From an uncultured Stenotrophomonas sp. (GTDB taxonomy: Bacteria; Pseudomonadota; Gammaproteobacteria; Xanthomonadales; Xanthomonadaceae), in assembly GCF_945952405.1 (NCBI RefSeq), contig NZ_CAMFIA010000007.1, positions 178,262-242,261 on the forward strand: a stretch of DNA of 64,000 nucleotides, given 5' to 3'. Below the pieces are notes generated by a model that ran no database searches, was not told the origin of the DNA, and saw nothing but the letters and a program-made list of their open reading frames with translations. The position numbers were made by a program, and so were the translations under genes. Below, piece after piece: positions 54,132-62,655 of this stretch (position 1 is the first letter of the stretch; each line of letters begins with the position of its first letter).

Positions 54132-56270
54132 TCAGAACGCCCAGGTGAACGTCAGCGAGCCGTTGCGGCCATCGCCGTAGGCACCGTAGCCGGTGATCTG
54201 CGAGTAGTACTTCTTGTCCAGCAGGTTGTTGAGGTTGGCCTGCACGCTGAACTCCGGCGAGATGCGGTAGCGCACGAACGCGCTGACCAGGGCGTAGCCG
54301 TCCTGCTCGAAGCGGCCCACCACCGGTGCGGCGTAGTAGATGCGGTTCTGCCAGTTGGCGCCGCCACCGACGGTCAGCTCCTGCAGCGATTGCGGGGTGT
54401 AGCTGGTGAACAGCTTCAGCGCGGTCTGCGGCAGGTTGGTGTTGATGTCGGCGCCGTTGATGTCCTTGGCCACATAGCGCGAAGCACCGAAGGTCGCGTT
54501 CCAGCCCGGTGCCAGTTCGCCGTTCAGTTCGAACTCGAAGCCACGGCTGACCGTACCGCGCGCGGCAATCGACGCGAACTCGCCCGGACGGCCGATGATC
54601 GGTTCGCTGGTGACCTGGGCCACGTTGTCCTGCTCGATGCGGAACACGGCCAGCGAGGCATTCAGGCGGTTGTCGAACCAGGCGCCCTTGACGCCCACCT
54701 CATAGGCTTTGCCGTCGACCGGATCGAGGTAGCGGTCATTGCGGTCACGCGCCGTCTGCGGCTGGAAGATCTCGGTGTAGCTGGCGTAGGCGGAATAGGT
54801 GTCGTTGATGTCATACACCAGGCCCGCGTACGGGGTGGTCACCTTGTGTTCGCGGTCATCGTTCTCGCCTTCGCTCTTCCAGTTGGTGTAGCGCGCACCG
54901 AGGATCAGCTTCAGCGGATCGGCCAGCGTCAGGCGGGTGGCCAGATAGCCCGCCTTCTGGGTGATGGTGCCGCGGCTGGCCAGGGCCAGCGGATTCCAGT
55001 TCGGCTGGGCGATGTTGCCGGTCCAGTTGAGATAGGTGCTGAAGGGATTCCAGCCGGTGCCGGCGCCGCCGACCTGGAAGTCGCCGTAGTTGGCGAACTC
55101 GCGCTTGTTGTAGCTCAGGCCGGCCATGAACTGGTGCTCGCGGCCGAACAGCTGGAACGGGCCATCGATGTAGCCGTCGATGCCGTCGACCTTGCGCTCG
55201 GTGTTGTAGAAGCCGGCCATCGGCGTGACGCCGGTACCGGTGGCCTTGTCGAACGCGGTGTAGGACGGGTAGAACAGCTTGTCGTCGGCCTTGGTGCGGT
55301 CATGGGTGGCACCGATCTTGAACTTCCAGCCATTGCCGAAGGCGTGCTGCAGGGTGGCGAACGCGCGCTTGCTGGTGGTGTCCCAGTAGGTCCAGTCCGG
55401 CGACGGATTGAACGAGGTCGGGTAGTGGGTCGGGCTGCCATCGGCGTACCACATCGGGAAGCCGCCCCAGGTCGCGCCGTTGGCGCGCTTCTGCTGGTAG
55501 TCGTAGCCCACGCTCAGCTGGGTGTCCGGGGTCAGGTCGGCGTCGATCACCGCATAGCCCAGGGTCTTGCGCTGGTTGTAGCGGTCCATCTGGCCATCGG
55601 TGTCCAGGTAGCTGCCGATCACCCGGCCGCGGACCGTGCCACTGGTGTTCAGCGCGCTGCCCACGTCCACGGTGGTGCGGGTGCGCCCCCAGCTGCCGAC
55701 GTTCACCGAGACGCTGCCGGTCAGCTCGGCGCTATCGGCGTGCTTGCGCACCAGGTTCACCGACGCCGATGGATTGCCGGCGCCGCTGAGCAGGCCGGTC
55801 GCGCCGCGGACCACTTCGACGCGGTCGTACAGCGCCAGGTCCAGGCCGGAATCGCCATAGCTCCAGTTCTGCACCATCTGCGTCGGCAGGCCATCGAACT
55901 GGTAGGCATCGATGTAGAAGCCGCGCGCATAGAACTCGGTGCGCTCGCTGTCGGACTGGGTGCTGGTCACGCCGGTGGTGTTGGCCAGCACGTCGATGAT
56001 GTCGTCCAGCTTCTGGTCTTCAATGCGCTGGTGGCTGATGATGCTGACCGACTGCGGAATCTCGCGCGGCGCCAGGTCGAAGCGGGTACCGGCCGAGGTA
56101 CGGCGCACCGAATAGCCTTCGGCACGTTCGCCCTTGACCACCACCTTGTCCAGCGTGGTCGGGTCGGCAGCGGTATCGGCGAAGGCAGCGGGGGCCACGG
56201 CGCAGAGGACTGCGAGCACGGCAACGGACAGCCGCTGCGGCTGCAGGGAATGGAAGGCGGAACGGGTCAT
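54132..56270 (-). CDS. TonB-dependent siderophore receptor
   Basis: 712 residues from ATG 56270, giving a signal peptide cleaved after AFA-D. DKVVVKGERAEGYSVRRTSAGTRFDLAPREIPQS is split by the plug pattern of the FhuE/FpvA class (IPQSVSIISHQRI, VLANTTGVT, YDRVEVVRGATGLLSGAGNPSASVNLVRK). The barrel ends GSLTFTWAF with terminal Phe, as in ferric-hydroxamate and coprogen receptors. A Fur-like box lies upstream. No siderophore synthesis genes are nearby, so it probably takes up foreign siderophores. Confidence 0.93.
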   Translation of the reverse strand: MTRSAFHSLQPQRLSVAVLAVLCAVAPAAFADTAADPTTLDKVVVKGERAEGYSVRRTSAGTRFDLAPREIPQSVSIISHQRIEDQKLDDIIDVLANTTGVTSTQSDSERTEFYARGFYIDAYQFDGLPTQMVQNWSYGDSGLDLALYDRVEVVRGATGLLSGAGNPSASVNLVRKHADSAELTGSVSVNVGSWGRTRTTVDVGSALNTSGTVRGRVIGSYLDTDGQMDRYNQRKTLGYAVIDADLTPDTQLSVGYDYQQKRANGATWGGFPMWYADGSPTHYPTSFNPSPDWTYWDTTSKRAFATLQHAFGNGWKFKIGATHDRTKADDKLFYPSYTAFDKATGTGVTPMAGFYNTERKVDGIDGYIDGPFQLFGREHQFMAGLSYNKREFANYGDFQVGGAGTGWNPFSTYLNWTGNIAQPNWNPLALASRGTITQKAGYLATRLTLADPLKLILGARYTNWKSEGENDDREHKVTTPYAGLVYDINDTYSAYASYTEIFQPQTARDRNDRYLDPVDGKAYEVGVKGAWFDNRLNASLAVFRIEQDNVAQVTSEPIIGRPGEFASIAARGTVSRGFEFELNGELAPGWNATFGASRYVAKDINGADINTNLPQTALKLFTSYTPQSLQELTVGGGANWQNRIYYAAPVVGRFEQDGYALVSAFVRYRISPEFSVQANLNNLLDKKYYSQITGYGAYGDGRNGSLTFTWAF

Positions 56271-56375
56271 GGGGGTCCTGGACGAGCACGCGCGTTCGGC
56301 CGTCATCCAGGAGGCGATGCGCTACGGGTAGGGGAAAGGCGGGCAGGCCGTCCTGGCACGACCGGAAACGAAAGA

Positions 56376-56400
56376 AATGGTAATACGAACTATTCCTATT
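56376..56400. promoter_or_regulatory. Probable Fur box before the siderophore receptor
   Basis: AATGGTAATAC and CTATTCCTATT form an imperfect inverted repeat around CGA (8 of 11 paired positions agree) within an AT-rich island rare in this genome. The TAAT/TATT spacing resembles Fur sites of gamma-proteobacteria. It is about 105 bp before the receptor start. Binding is inferred. Confidence 0.6.
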
Positions 56401-56447
56401 TACAAATCGTGAACGAACCGGCCTACCGGTTCGCCGCGCCGTGCCGC

Positions 56448-56999
56448 TCAGCGCAGCAGTGGCAGCGGATCGCGCGGGCCCTGCGTGCCGTAGATGCCCC
56501 AGTGCAGATGCGGTGGCGTGCCCTTGGCGTTGCCGCTGTCGCCCACCTCGCCGAGCCGGTCGCCGGGCTGGACCACCTGGCCGCGCGCCAGTCCGTCGGC
56601 CCAGCGCTGCAGATGCGCATAGTAGTAGCGTTCCCGCCCGGGCCCGATCACCCAGACCTGGCGGCCACCGAGCCCGCGCTCGCTGACATCGACGATGACG
56701 CCAGGCGTGGCGCTGCGCACCGGCGTGCCGCGTTTGGCGAAGATGTCGATGCCCGCATGGGTACGGTCACGGCCGCGCGGTGCGCCGAAGGTATCGGCGA
56801 TCTGGCGACGGTGGACGCCCTCCACCGGCACCGGCAGTGCGCTGGCGGGCAGCATGCGCGAGAGTGTCCACAGCATCTTCGGCGCGGCCGCCCAGCGGCT
56901 GTTCCACAGCGTCAGGGCGGCCACGATGGCGATGGCCAGCCACAGGCCACGCAGCAGCCAGCGGCGCAGGCGATGGGCGGGGGAGGGCGCTGTGCTCAT
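56448..56999 (-). CDS. M23-family metallopeptidase, membrane-anchored
   Basis: 183 residues with one N-terminal span (about 15-33) and a periplasmic M23 domain. Zinc ligands are H81 and D85 (HAGIDIFA) and H166 in HLHWG, with H164 as the catalytic neighbour. All LytM residues are present, so it should cut peptidoglycan cross-bridges rather than act as an inactive activator. It converges on nothing and stands 11 bp after the Lrp gene on the same strand. Confidence 0.92.
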   Translation of the reverse strand: MSTAPSPAHRLRRWLLRGLWLAIAIVAALTLWNSRWAAAPKMLWTLSRMLPASALPVPVEGVHRRQIADTFGAPRGRDRTHAGIDIFAKRGTPVRSATPGVIVDVSERGLGGRQVWVIGPGRERYYYAHLQRWADGLARGQVVQPGDRLGEVGDSGNAKGTPPHLHWGIYGTQGPRDPLPLLR

Positions 57000-57010
57000 T
57001 GCCTCGGGCC

Positions 57011-57493
57011 CTATAGAGCCGGTGCCAGCGGCACCTCGAAGCTCCGCTTCAACGTCCCCAGTGCCACCGATGTGCGGAAGCGCTCGATGTTGTCATCGCC
57101 GCCGAACAGGCGCTCGGTGATCGCCTCGTACTCCTCCATCGACGCTGCCGACAGCAGCAGCAGGAAATCACCGTCACCGGTGATCGAATAGCACTGCTGC
57201 ACGGCGGGGTCGTCCTGCACGCGGCGCTTGAACGGTGCTACGCGCTCGCGCTGTTCGCTGACCACGCGCACCTCGACGATGATGGTCAGCGGCCGCCCCA
57301 CCTTGGCGGCCGCCACCACCGCCACGTTGGCGGCGATCACGCCGCTGTCCTGCAGGCGCTTGATCCGGCGCTGCACGGCCGGAGCAGACAGGTGCACCGC
57401 TTCGGCGATCTCGCGCTGCGGCAGGGTGTTGTCCCGCTGCAGCAGGTCGAGGATGGCGCGGTCGAGACTGTCGAGGACGGGGGCGATGGCCAT
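57011..57493 (-). CDS. Lrp/AsnC-family regulator
   Basis: 160 residues from ATG 57493 (MAIAPVLDSLDRAILDLLQRD), because the family starts at the LDxxDxxIL segment; the extra 20 upstream codons overlap the promoter of the divergent gene. The helix-turn-helix is LPQREIAEAVHLSAPAVQRRIKRLQDSGVI; the C-terminal RAM domain has YSITGDGDFLLLL. It is divergent from an EamA exporter 72 bp away and very probably controls it. Confidence 0.92.
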   Translation of the reverse strand: MAIAPVLDSLDRAILDLLQRDNTLPQREIAEAVHLSAPAVQRRIKRLQDSGVIAANVAVVAAAKVGRPLTIIVEVRVVSEQRERVAPFKRRVQDDPAVQQCYSITGDGDFLLLLSAASMEEYEAITERLFGGDDNIERFRTSVALGTLKRSFEVPLAPAL

Positions 57494-57565
57494 GGCGAGC
57501 AGAACTTGCACGAACGGGCTGTCAATTGAGCCAAGTGCTCGGCGCCAGCGCAATAGACTTTCCCC

Positions 57566-58435
57566 ATGCAGACTTCACGATTCGCGCCGATGTTGCCGGC
57601 GCTGGCGGTGCTCGGCTCGGTCACCTCGCTGGCGATCGGCACCTCCTACGCAAAACACCTGTTCCCGCTGATCGGCGCGCAGGGCACCAGCGCACTGCGG
57701 GTGGGCTTCTCGGCGCTGTTGCTGCTGCTGTTCTGGCGGCCGTGGCGCTGGAAAACCACGCGCGTGGATGCGATCACCATCCTGCGCTACGGGCTCACCC
57801 TGGGCCTGATGAACCTGCTGTTCTACATGGCCCTTCGTACCATCCCCTTCGGCATTGCGGTGGCGATCGAATTCACCGGGCCGTTGACGGTGGCGATGCT
57901 GTCGTCACGGCGGCCGATTGATTTCGTCTGGGTGGGCTGCGCGCTGGTGGGGTTGCTGCTGCTGCTTCCACTGGGCGGTGGCCCGGCGCTGGACCCGGCC
58001 GGCGTGCTGTATGCCATGGGCGCAGCGGCGTGCTGGGGCCTGTACATCGTGTTCGGCAAGCGCGCCGGCCATCTGCATGCCGGGCATTCGGTATCACTGG
58101 GCCTGCTGGCGGCGTCGCTGGTGGTGGTGCCGGTGGGCGTGGTGCATGCCGGTGCCGCGCTGCTCGATCCGAAGATCCTGGCGGCCGGCCTGCTGGTGGC
58201 GCTGGTCTCCAGCGCGATCCCGATGTCGCTGGAGATGATGGCGCTCAAGCGCCTGCCGAAGGAGACCTTCGGCATCCTGATCAGCATGGAGCCGGCGGTG
58301 GCGGCGCTGTGGGCGATGCTGCTGCTGCATGAGCATCTGCACGGGCTGCAGTGGCTGGCGATCGGCTGCACGGTGCTGGCCTCGGTAGGCAGCACGATGA
58401 CCGCACGGCGCCTGAAGATACCGGCCCCCGCCTGA
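57566..58435 (+). CDS. EamA-family exporter, RhtA-like
   Basis: 289 residues, ten predicted spans in two EamA repeats. GTSYAKHLFPLIGAQGTSALR, MNLLFYMALRTIPFGIAVAIEFTGPL and PMSLEMMALKRLPKETFGILISMEPAVAAL resemble the threonine/homoserine exporter RhtA. The divergent Lrp-type gene supports amino-acid export under amino-acid-responsive control. Confidence 0.9.
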   Translation: MQTSRFAPMLPALAVLGSVTSLAIGTSYAKHLFPLIGAQGTSALRVGFSALLLLLFWRPWRWKTTRVDAITILRYGLTLGLMNLLFYMALRTIPFGIAVAIEFTGPLTVAMLSSRRPIDFVWVGCALVGLLLLLPLGGGPALDPAGVLYAMGAAACWGLYIVFGKRAGHLHAGHSVSLGLLAASLVVVPVGVVHAGAALLDPKILAAGLLVALVSSAIPMSLEMMALKRLPKETFGILISMEPAVAALWAMLLLHEHLHGLQWLAIGCTVLASVGSTMTARRLKIPAPA

Positions 58436-58501
58436 AAAAAGGGGACGGAGGGGATTATGTCGTCAATGCATAAACGACTTAATCCCCTCCGTCCCCTTTT
58501 T
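58436..58501. repeat. Long perfect palindrome (REP-like), two-way terminator
   Basis: A 22-bp perfect inverted repeat (58436-58457 and 58480-58501) begins AAAAAGGGGACGGAGGGGAT and continues inside with GTCGT/ACGAC after one mismatch, leaving a 10-base loop. It starts one base after the EamA stop and ends five before the converging endonuclease stop, with A and T runs on the outside, so it can end both transcripts. The GGGGACGGAGGGG word is unlike the SMAG units in the rest of the window. Confidence 0.9.
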
Positions 58502-58505
58502 GGGG

Positions 58506-59273
58506 TCAACGCAGGGCGTTGGCCGGTACGTCGATCGCCATCGCCAGGGCGAGGTGATCGGAGAACGCGGCCGGTACTGCTTCCACGGTGCGGGTGTGCA
58601 ACCCGCTGCTGACCAGGATGTGGTCGATGGCGCGGTCGGGGCGCCAGCTGGGGAAGGTCGGAACGATGCAGCCCGGCGGCTGCAGCCGGGTCTTCTGGTA
58701 CAGCACCTGCATTTCCGGGCGTTCGGCCAGGCAGTTGAAGTCGCCCATCAGCACCGCGTTGGGGTGGTCGGAGAGCAGCTCGGCGATGAAGCCCAGCTGC
58801 GACATCCGCGAGCCCGCACCCAGCGACAGGTGGGCGACCGCCACCGCCAGCCCGTCGGCACCCTCGCCGAACTTGGCCAGCAGCACGCCGCGTCCGCCGA
58901 TGCGGCCAGGCAGGGCATGGTCCTGCACTTCCACCGGTTCCAGCTTGCTCAGCAGGCCGTTGGCGCTGGAGGCGACCCCGCCCATGCGCCGGTTCGGCTG
59001 GTGGCTCCAGTAGTTGAAGCCGGCGCGCTGGGCCAGGTAATGGGTCTGGTTGGTGAAGCCCGAGCGCAGGCTGCCCGGGTCGGCCTCCTGCAGGCCGACG
59101 ATGTCATGTTCGCGAGCCAGGGTGGCAATCGCGTCCAGGCTGCTGCGCTTGCGACCCGCCGGCAGCGCATGCGACCAGCTGCGGGTCACATAGTCGCTGT
59201 AGCGGCGGGTACTTGAGCCGGCCTGGATGTTGGCCGTCAGCAAGCGCAGGGTCCGTGTACGGGGGGAATTCAC
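58506..59273 (-). CDS. Endonuclease/exonuclease/phosphatase family protein
   Basis: 255 residues with no signal. LLTANIQAG, DIVGLQEAD (metal Glu), MGDFNC and SDHLALAM (catalytic Asp-His) are the EEP fold motifs. The group includes nucleases, sphingomyelinases and inositol phosphatases; the sequence does not tell which. It follows two dsbA genes on the same strand, 24 bp after the second. Confidence 0.88.
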   Translation of the reverse strand: MNSPRTRTLRLLTANIQAGSSTRRYSDYVTRSWSHALPAGRKRSSLDAIATLAREHDIVGLQEADPGSLRSGFTNQTHYLAQRAGFNYWSHQPNRRMGGVASSANGLLSKLEPVEVQDHALPGRIGGRGVLLAKFGEGADGLAVAVAHLSLGAGSRMSQLGFIAELLSDHPNAVLMGDFNCLAERPEMQVLYQKTRLQPPGCIVPTFPSWRPDRAIDHILVSSGLHTRTVEAVPAAFSDHLALAMAIDVPANALR

Positions 59274-59297
59274 GGCCGGAAAAACACTTCTCCTGGA

Positions 59298-60128
59298 TCA
59301 GTGAGCCTGGGCCGCACCGCGTTCGCGGGCGATCAGGTGGTCGGCGATGCGCAGCATGTCCGGGAAGCTCTTGCCCTTCACCAGGTACTTGCCGTTGACG
59401 ATGATCGACGGGGTGCCGCTGATCTGGCTGCGCTGGGCGAACTGCTTGGCCGAATTGGTCTTGGCATTCACCGCGAAGCTGCCCATGGTGGCGGCGAACT
59501 GCTTCGGGTCCACGCCGTAGGCGCCGTAGAACTTGGCGATGTCGTCCACCGAGTCACGGCCACGCTCGCCCTTCAGGGTCTTCTGCGAGTGGATGGCGGC
59601 GTACAGCGCTTCGTGGGTCTTTTCCTGCACGCCCAGGGTCTGTGCGGCGTAGAAGGCACGGGCATAGTCATCCCAGGTGCCGCCGAACATGGCCGGCACG
59701 TAGACGAAGTTCACGTCGCTCGGCAGGCCAGCCTTCCACGGGCCGACCAGCGGCTGGAACGCGGCGCAGGCCGGGCAGACGTAGCCGAAGATCTCGGTCA
59801 CTTCGATCTTGCCAGCGGCCGGCTGGAACGGCTGGCCGTTCGGAATGACCTGGTAGTCGGCACCTTCCACCGGTGCTGGGCCGGTCAGTGCGGCCGTGGT
59901 CGGCGCCGGTGCGGCGGCCGGTGCGGCGTCGGCTGCAGCCTTGTCGCCCTCGGCGGCGGCCGGGGCGGCACCCTCGGCGCCGGTGGCCGCAGCGGCCGGT
60001 TCGGTGCTGGCCGGAGCCGCTGCCGGTTCGGCCGGAGCCGCGGAGGTGTTGGCAGTGCCGTCGTCGGCCTTGCAGGCGGCCAGGATCGGCAGCAGCGCTG
60101 CGAGTGCGAGGGCGTAACGGATCTTCAT
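59298..60128 (-). CDS. dsbA2: DsbA-family lipoprotein (CPAC)
   Basis: 276 residues. Lipobox ILAAC (C19), then about 70 residues of Ala/Pro/Glu-rich linker, then the DsbA domain with C118-P-A-C121 and a cis-Pro loop GTPSIIVNG. The linker tethers it to a membrane, unlike soluble DsbA. The CPAC dipeptide differs from CPHC and suggests a less oxidising protein. It is 106 bp after the other dsbA gene. Confidence 0.9.
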   Translation of the reverse strand: MKIRYALALAALLPILAACKADDGTANTSAAPAEPAAAPASTEPAAAATGAEGAAPAAAEGDKAAADAAPAAAPAPTTAALTGPAPVEGADYQVIPNGQPFQPAAGKIEVTEIFGYVCPACAAFQPLVGPWKAGLPSDVNFVYVPAMFGGTWDDYARAFYAAQTLGVQEKTHEALYAAIHSQKTLKGERGRDSVDDIAKFYGAYGVDPKQFAATMGSFAVNAKTNSAKQFAQRSQISGTPSIIVNGKYLVKGKSFPDMLRIADHLIARERGAAQAH

Positions 60129-60158
60129 GGAAACGTCTCCAGCATCTGGAAAGGTGGG

Positions 60159-60179
60159 GCCGGCAGCGGGTGCCGGCCA
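60159..60179. other. Hairpin between the two dsbA genes
   Basis: GGCCGGCA-GCGGG-TGCCGGCC in the 106-bp gap between two codirectional genes, without a T run. It could trim or partially stop the message so that the two DsbA proteins are made in different amounts. Confidence 0.5.
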
Positions 60180-60234
60180 GAGGGAAATGATGACATGCGC
60201 TGGCGACAGCGCCGTGTCGATGGTGGGTGTTGGT

Positions 60235-60885
60235 TCAGCGGCCGCGGGCGGCGCGGGCCTGGGCGATCAGTGCCGAGGCGATGCGCAGCTGGTCGTCGAA
60301 GCTGTTGCCACGCACCAGGTACTGGCCGTTGATGATGATCGCCGGGGTGCCGGGCACCTTGGTGCGCTGGGCGAAGGCGCGGGCGGCATCGACCTTCTTC
60401 TGCACCGCATCGCCACGCAGGGCCAGCAGGTAGCGGTCCGGGGTCACGCCATAAGCCTTGTAGAAGTTGGCGAGCTCATCAGCCGAGACGTTCTGCATCG
60501 GCAGCGTGCCATCCTGGTGCAGGGCCTTGAAGACCGCAGCGTGGCTGCGCTTGGCCACGCCCACCTGGTCCGCGGCGTAGTAGGCCAGGGCCCAGGCATC
60601 CCAGGCGCCGCCGAACGCGGCCGGGACCGGGGTGAAGCGTACGTCGGCCGGCAGCTTGGCCGCCCAGGCTTCCAGCTGCGGTTCGAAGTGGGCGCAGTGC
60701 GGGCAGGTGTATCCGAAGATCTCGACCACCTCGATCTTCCCGGCCAGCGGCTGGAACGGGCCCGGCTGGGCGATGCGTTCGTAGTCTTGGCCTTCCACCA
60801 GCGGTGCATTGGCAGGGGCGGCGGCGCTGGCGGCCAGCGGCAGCAGGACCAGCAGGGACAACAGCAGGCGGGGAATCAACCTCAT
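60235..60885 (-). CDS. dsbA: Thiol:disulfide interchange protein DsbA (CPHC)
   Basis: 216 residues from ATG 60885, with a signal peptide cleaved after ASA. C61-P-H-C64 and the cis-Pro loop GTPAIIING are the classical strongly oxidising DsbA set. It introduces disulfides in periplasmic proteins. The frame extends upstream through the cytochrome c4 terminator, but those codons are not used. Confidence 0.94.
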   Translation of the reverse strand: MRLIPRLLLSLLVLLPLAASAAAPANAPLVEGQDYERIAQPGPFQPLAGKIEVVEIFGYTCPHCAHFEPQLEAWAAKLPADVRFTPVPAAFGGAWDAWALAYYAADQVGVAKRSHAAVFKALHQDGTLPMQNVSADELANFYKAYGVTPDRYLLALRGDAVQKKVDAARAFAQRTKVPGTPAIIINGQYLVRGNSFDDQLRIASALIAQARAARGR

Positions 60886-60903
60886 CGACACGCATCTCCG
60901 TTG

Positions 60904-60934
60904 AAAAAAGCAACGCCGGCGCAGCCGCCGGCGT
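60904..60934 (-). terminator. Terminator between cytochrome c4 and dsbA
   Basis: On the minus strand ACGCCGGC-GGCTGC-GCCGGCGT is followed by TGCTTTTTT, a good intrinsic terminator. It ends only about 19 bp before the dsbA start codon, so dsbA needs readthrough or a promoter inside this region. Confidence 0.88.
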
Positions 60935-60991
60935 GAAGGAAACATACCGCAGGCGAGGGCCGCGGTGGCGGCCCGGGCCGACCAATGGTGG

Positions 60992-61792
60992 TCAGGGGGC
61001 GGCAGCCGGTTGCGTCGGCGTGGCCGCGGCGGCCAGGTCGTCGGCCTTGTTGTGCAGGCCCTGCAGGTAGCTCGACAGCGCCTGCACTTCCTGTTCGCTC
61101 AGCTTCTGCGCGACCGTGGCCATGATCTGGAAATGCGCCTTGTCGGTTTCGTGGGTCTGCCCGGCCTGGTATTCCTGCAGGCGACGCGCGACATAGCTGG
61201 CGTGCTGGCCGCCCAGATGCGGATAGGCCGGACCCGGATTGCCGGCGCCGCTGGGGCCGTGGCAGGCCATGCAGGCTGGCAGGCCGCGCTTGGCGTCGCC
61301 ACCGCGGTACAGCTGCTGGCCGATCTCGTAGAACTTCATGCCCTTGTAGGGGCCATCGGCCACCAGGGTGTCGTCGGCAATGCCGGCGGTGGCCTTCTGC
61401 GTTGCGAAGTAGGCGCCGATATCGCGCATGTCCTGCGGGGTGAGGTTCTGCACGAACGGCACCATCGCCACCGCCGCGCCGGAACTGCGCTGGCCATTGG
61501 CGATCAGGGCCATCTGCTGGGCCACGTAGCGTTCACTCTGGCCGGCGATGGACGGGTACATCTCCACCGTGGCATTGCCGTCGGCACCGTGGCAGGCGGC
61601 GCAGGCCGACGCCTTGGCCTGGCCGGCCTTGGCATCGCCCCAGCGGGTCTTGCTGAAATCCACCTCCAGCGAGGCGGTCTTGATCGGCCCGTTGTCGGGC
61701 AGCGGGGTCAACGTGGTCTGCGCGAACGCAGCAGCGGCAACGACTACGGCAGTGGCTAGGGCGGATACGGCAAGAACGCGAGCGTGGCGCAT
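60992..61792 (-). CDS. Cytochrome c4-type diheme protein
   Basis: 266 residues with a signal peptide cleaved after AFA-Q. Two heme sites: C64-AA-C67-H68 and C174-MA-C177-H178, each in a half of the same fold, with Met ligands in segments such as EMYPSIAGQ and in the second half. Cytochrome c4 carries electrons to terminal oxidases in the periplasm. It is divergent from engB. Confidence 0.93.
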   Translation of the reverse strand: MRHARVLAVSALATAVVVAAAAFAQTTLTPLPDNGPIKTASLEVDFSKTRWGDAKAGQAKASACAACHGADGNATVEMYPSIAGQSERYVAQQMALIANGQRSSGAAVAMVPFVQNLTPQDMRDIGAYFATQKATAGIADDTLVADGPYKGMKFYEIGQQLYRGGDAKRGLPACMACHGPSGAGNPGPAYPHLGGQHASYVARRLQEYQAGQTHETDKAHFQIMATVAQKLSEQEVQALSSYLQGLHNKADDLAAAATPTQPAAAP

Positions 61793-61948
61793 GCTGAAGC
61801 TCCGTATGGACCGGGCCGGGCGGTGGCCGCCGGCATCGCCCGGATTATCAACGCCGTTTCCGCGCACGGTCAACGCAGCAGTGCAGCAAAATGGCCGCAA
61901 CCACGGCCGGCACGGGCGCGCGGCGCCGCAACATGCGATCCTAGGCAC

Positions 61949-62551
61949 ATGTCATTGCTCATCGAACGCGCCCGTTACCACCTTTCGGCCCACAACGCGC
62001 GGCAGCTGCCGCCCGATGAAGGGGCCGAAGTGGCCTTTGCCGGCCGCTCCAACGCCGGCAAGTCCAGTGCGCTCAACGCGCTGACCCGCCAGAACGCGCT
62101 GGCCCGTGTCTCCAAGACCCCCGGCCGTACCCAGCAGCTGGTGTTCTTCCAGGTCACCCCGGAAGCCAGCCTGGTCGATCTGCCCGGTTACGGCTACGCC
62201 AAGGTGCCGCTGGAGCTGCAGGCGCACTGGCAGGCCTTCATCGACAAGTATTTCCGCACCCGCGAAGCCCTGAAGGGGTTGGTGGTGGTGATGGACATCC
62301 GCCACCCGTTGAAGGACTACGACCGGCAGATGCTGTCCTACGCCGTGCAGCGTGGCCTGCCGGCGCATGCGCTGCTGACCAAGGCCGACAAGCTGAGCCG
62401 CAGCCAGCAGATGCAGTCCCTGCAGAAGGTGCGCAAGGAACTGCACGCGGCCTACGGCGACAGCGTCAGCGTGCAGGTGTTTTCCGGCGAAGACCGCACC
62501 GGCGTGGATGAAGCCCGCGGCGTGATCGGCGGCTGGCTGGGGCTGCAATAA
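61949..62551 (+). CDS. engB: Ribosome biogenesis GTPase EngB/YihA
   Basis: 200 residues. GRSNAGKSS (G1), T in KTPGRTQQL (G2), DLPGYGYA (G3) and TKADK (G4) are those of YihA. It helps assemble the 50S subunit. ATG 61949 is chosen because MSLLIERARYHLSAHN is the usual start. Divergent from cytochrome c4 with 156 bp between. Confidence 0.96.
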   Translation: MSLLIERARYHLSAHNARQLPPDEGAEVAFAGRSNAGKSSALNALTRQNALARVSKTPGRTQQLVFFQVTPEASLVDLPGYGYAKVPLELQAHWQAFIDKYFRTREALKGLVVVMDIRHPLKDYDRQMLSYAVQRGLPAHALLTKADKLSRSQQMQSLQKVRKELHAAYGDSVSVQVFSGEDRTGVDEARGVIGGWLGLQ

Positions 62552-62571
62552 CGCCTCCGGCCGGATTTCCG

Positions 62572-62636
62572 GTAGTGCCGGCCGCTGGCCGGCAACACCC
62601 ATCGGGTTCCCGGCAATGCCGGCCGCTGGCCGGCAA
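62572..62636. repeat. Direct SMAG pair after engB
   Basis: A GTAG-headed TGCCGGCCGCTGGCCGGCA unit at 62572-62594 and a second copy with GCAA head at about 62613-62636, both in the same orientation, between converging genes. Confidence 0.85.
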
Positions 62637-62655
62637 TGGACCCGGCCGCACCCCC

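Noticed and set aside
53937-57191. A 1084-codon plus-strand frame across the siderophore receptor
   Set aside because: Runs through the receptor, its Fur box and the M23 gene in antisense; no domain or signal peptide.
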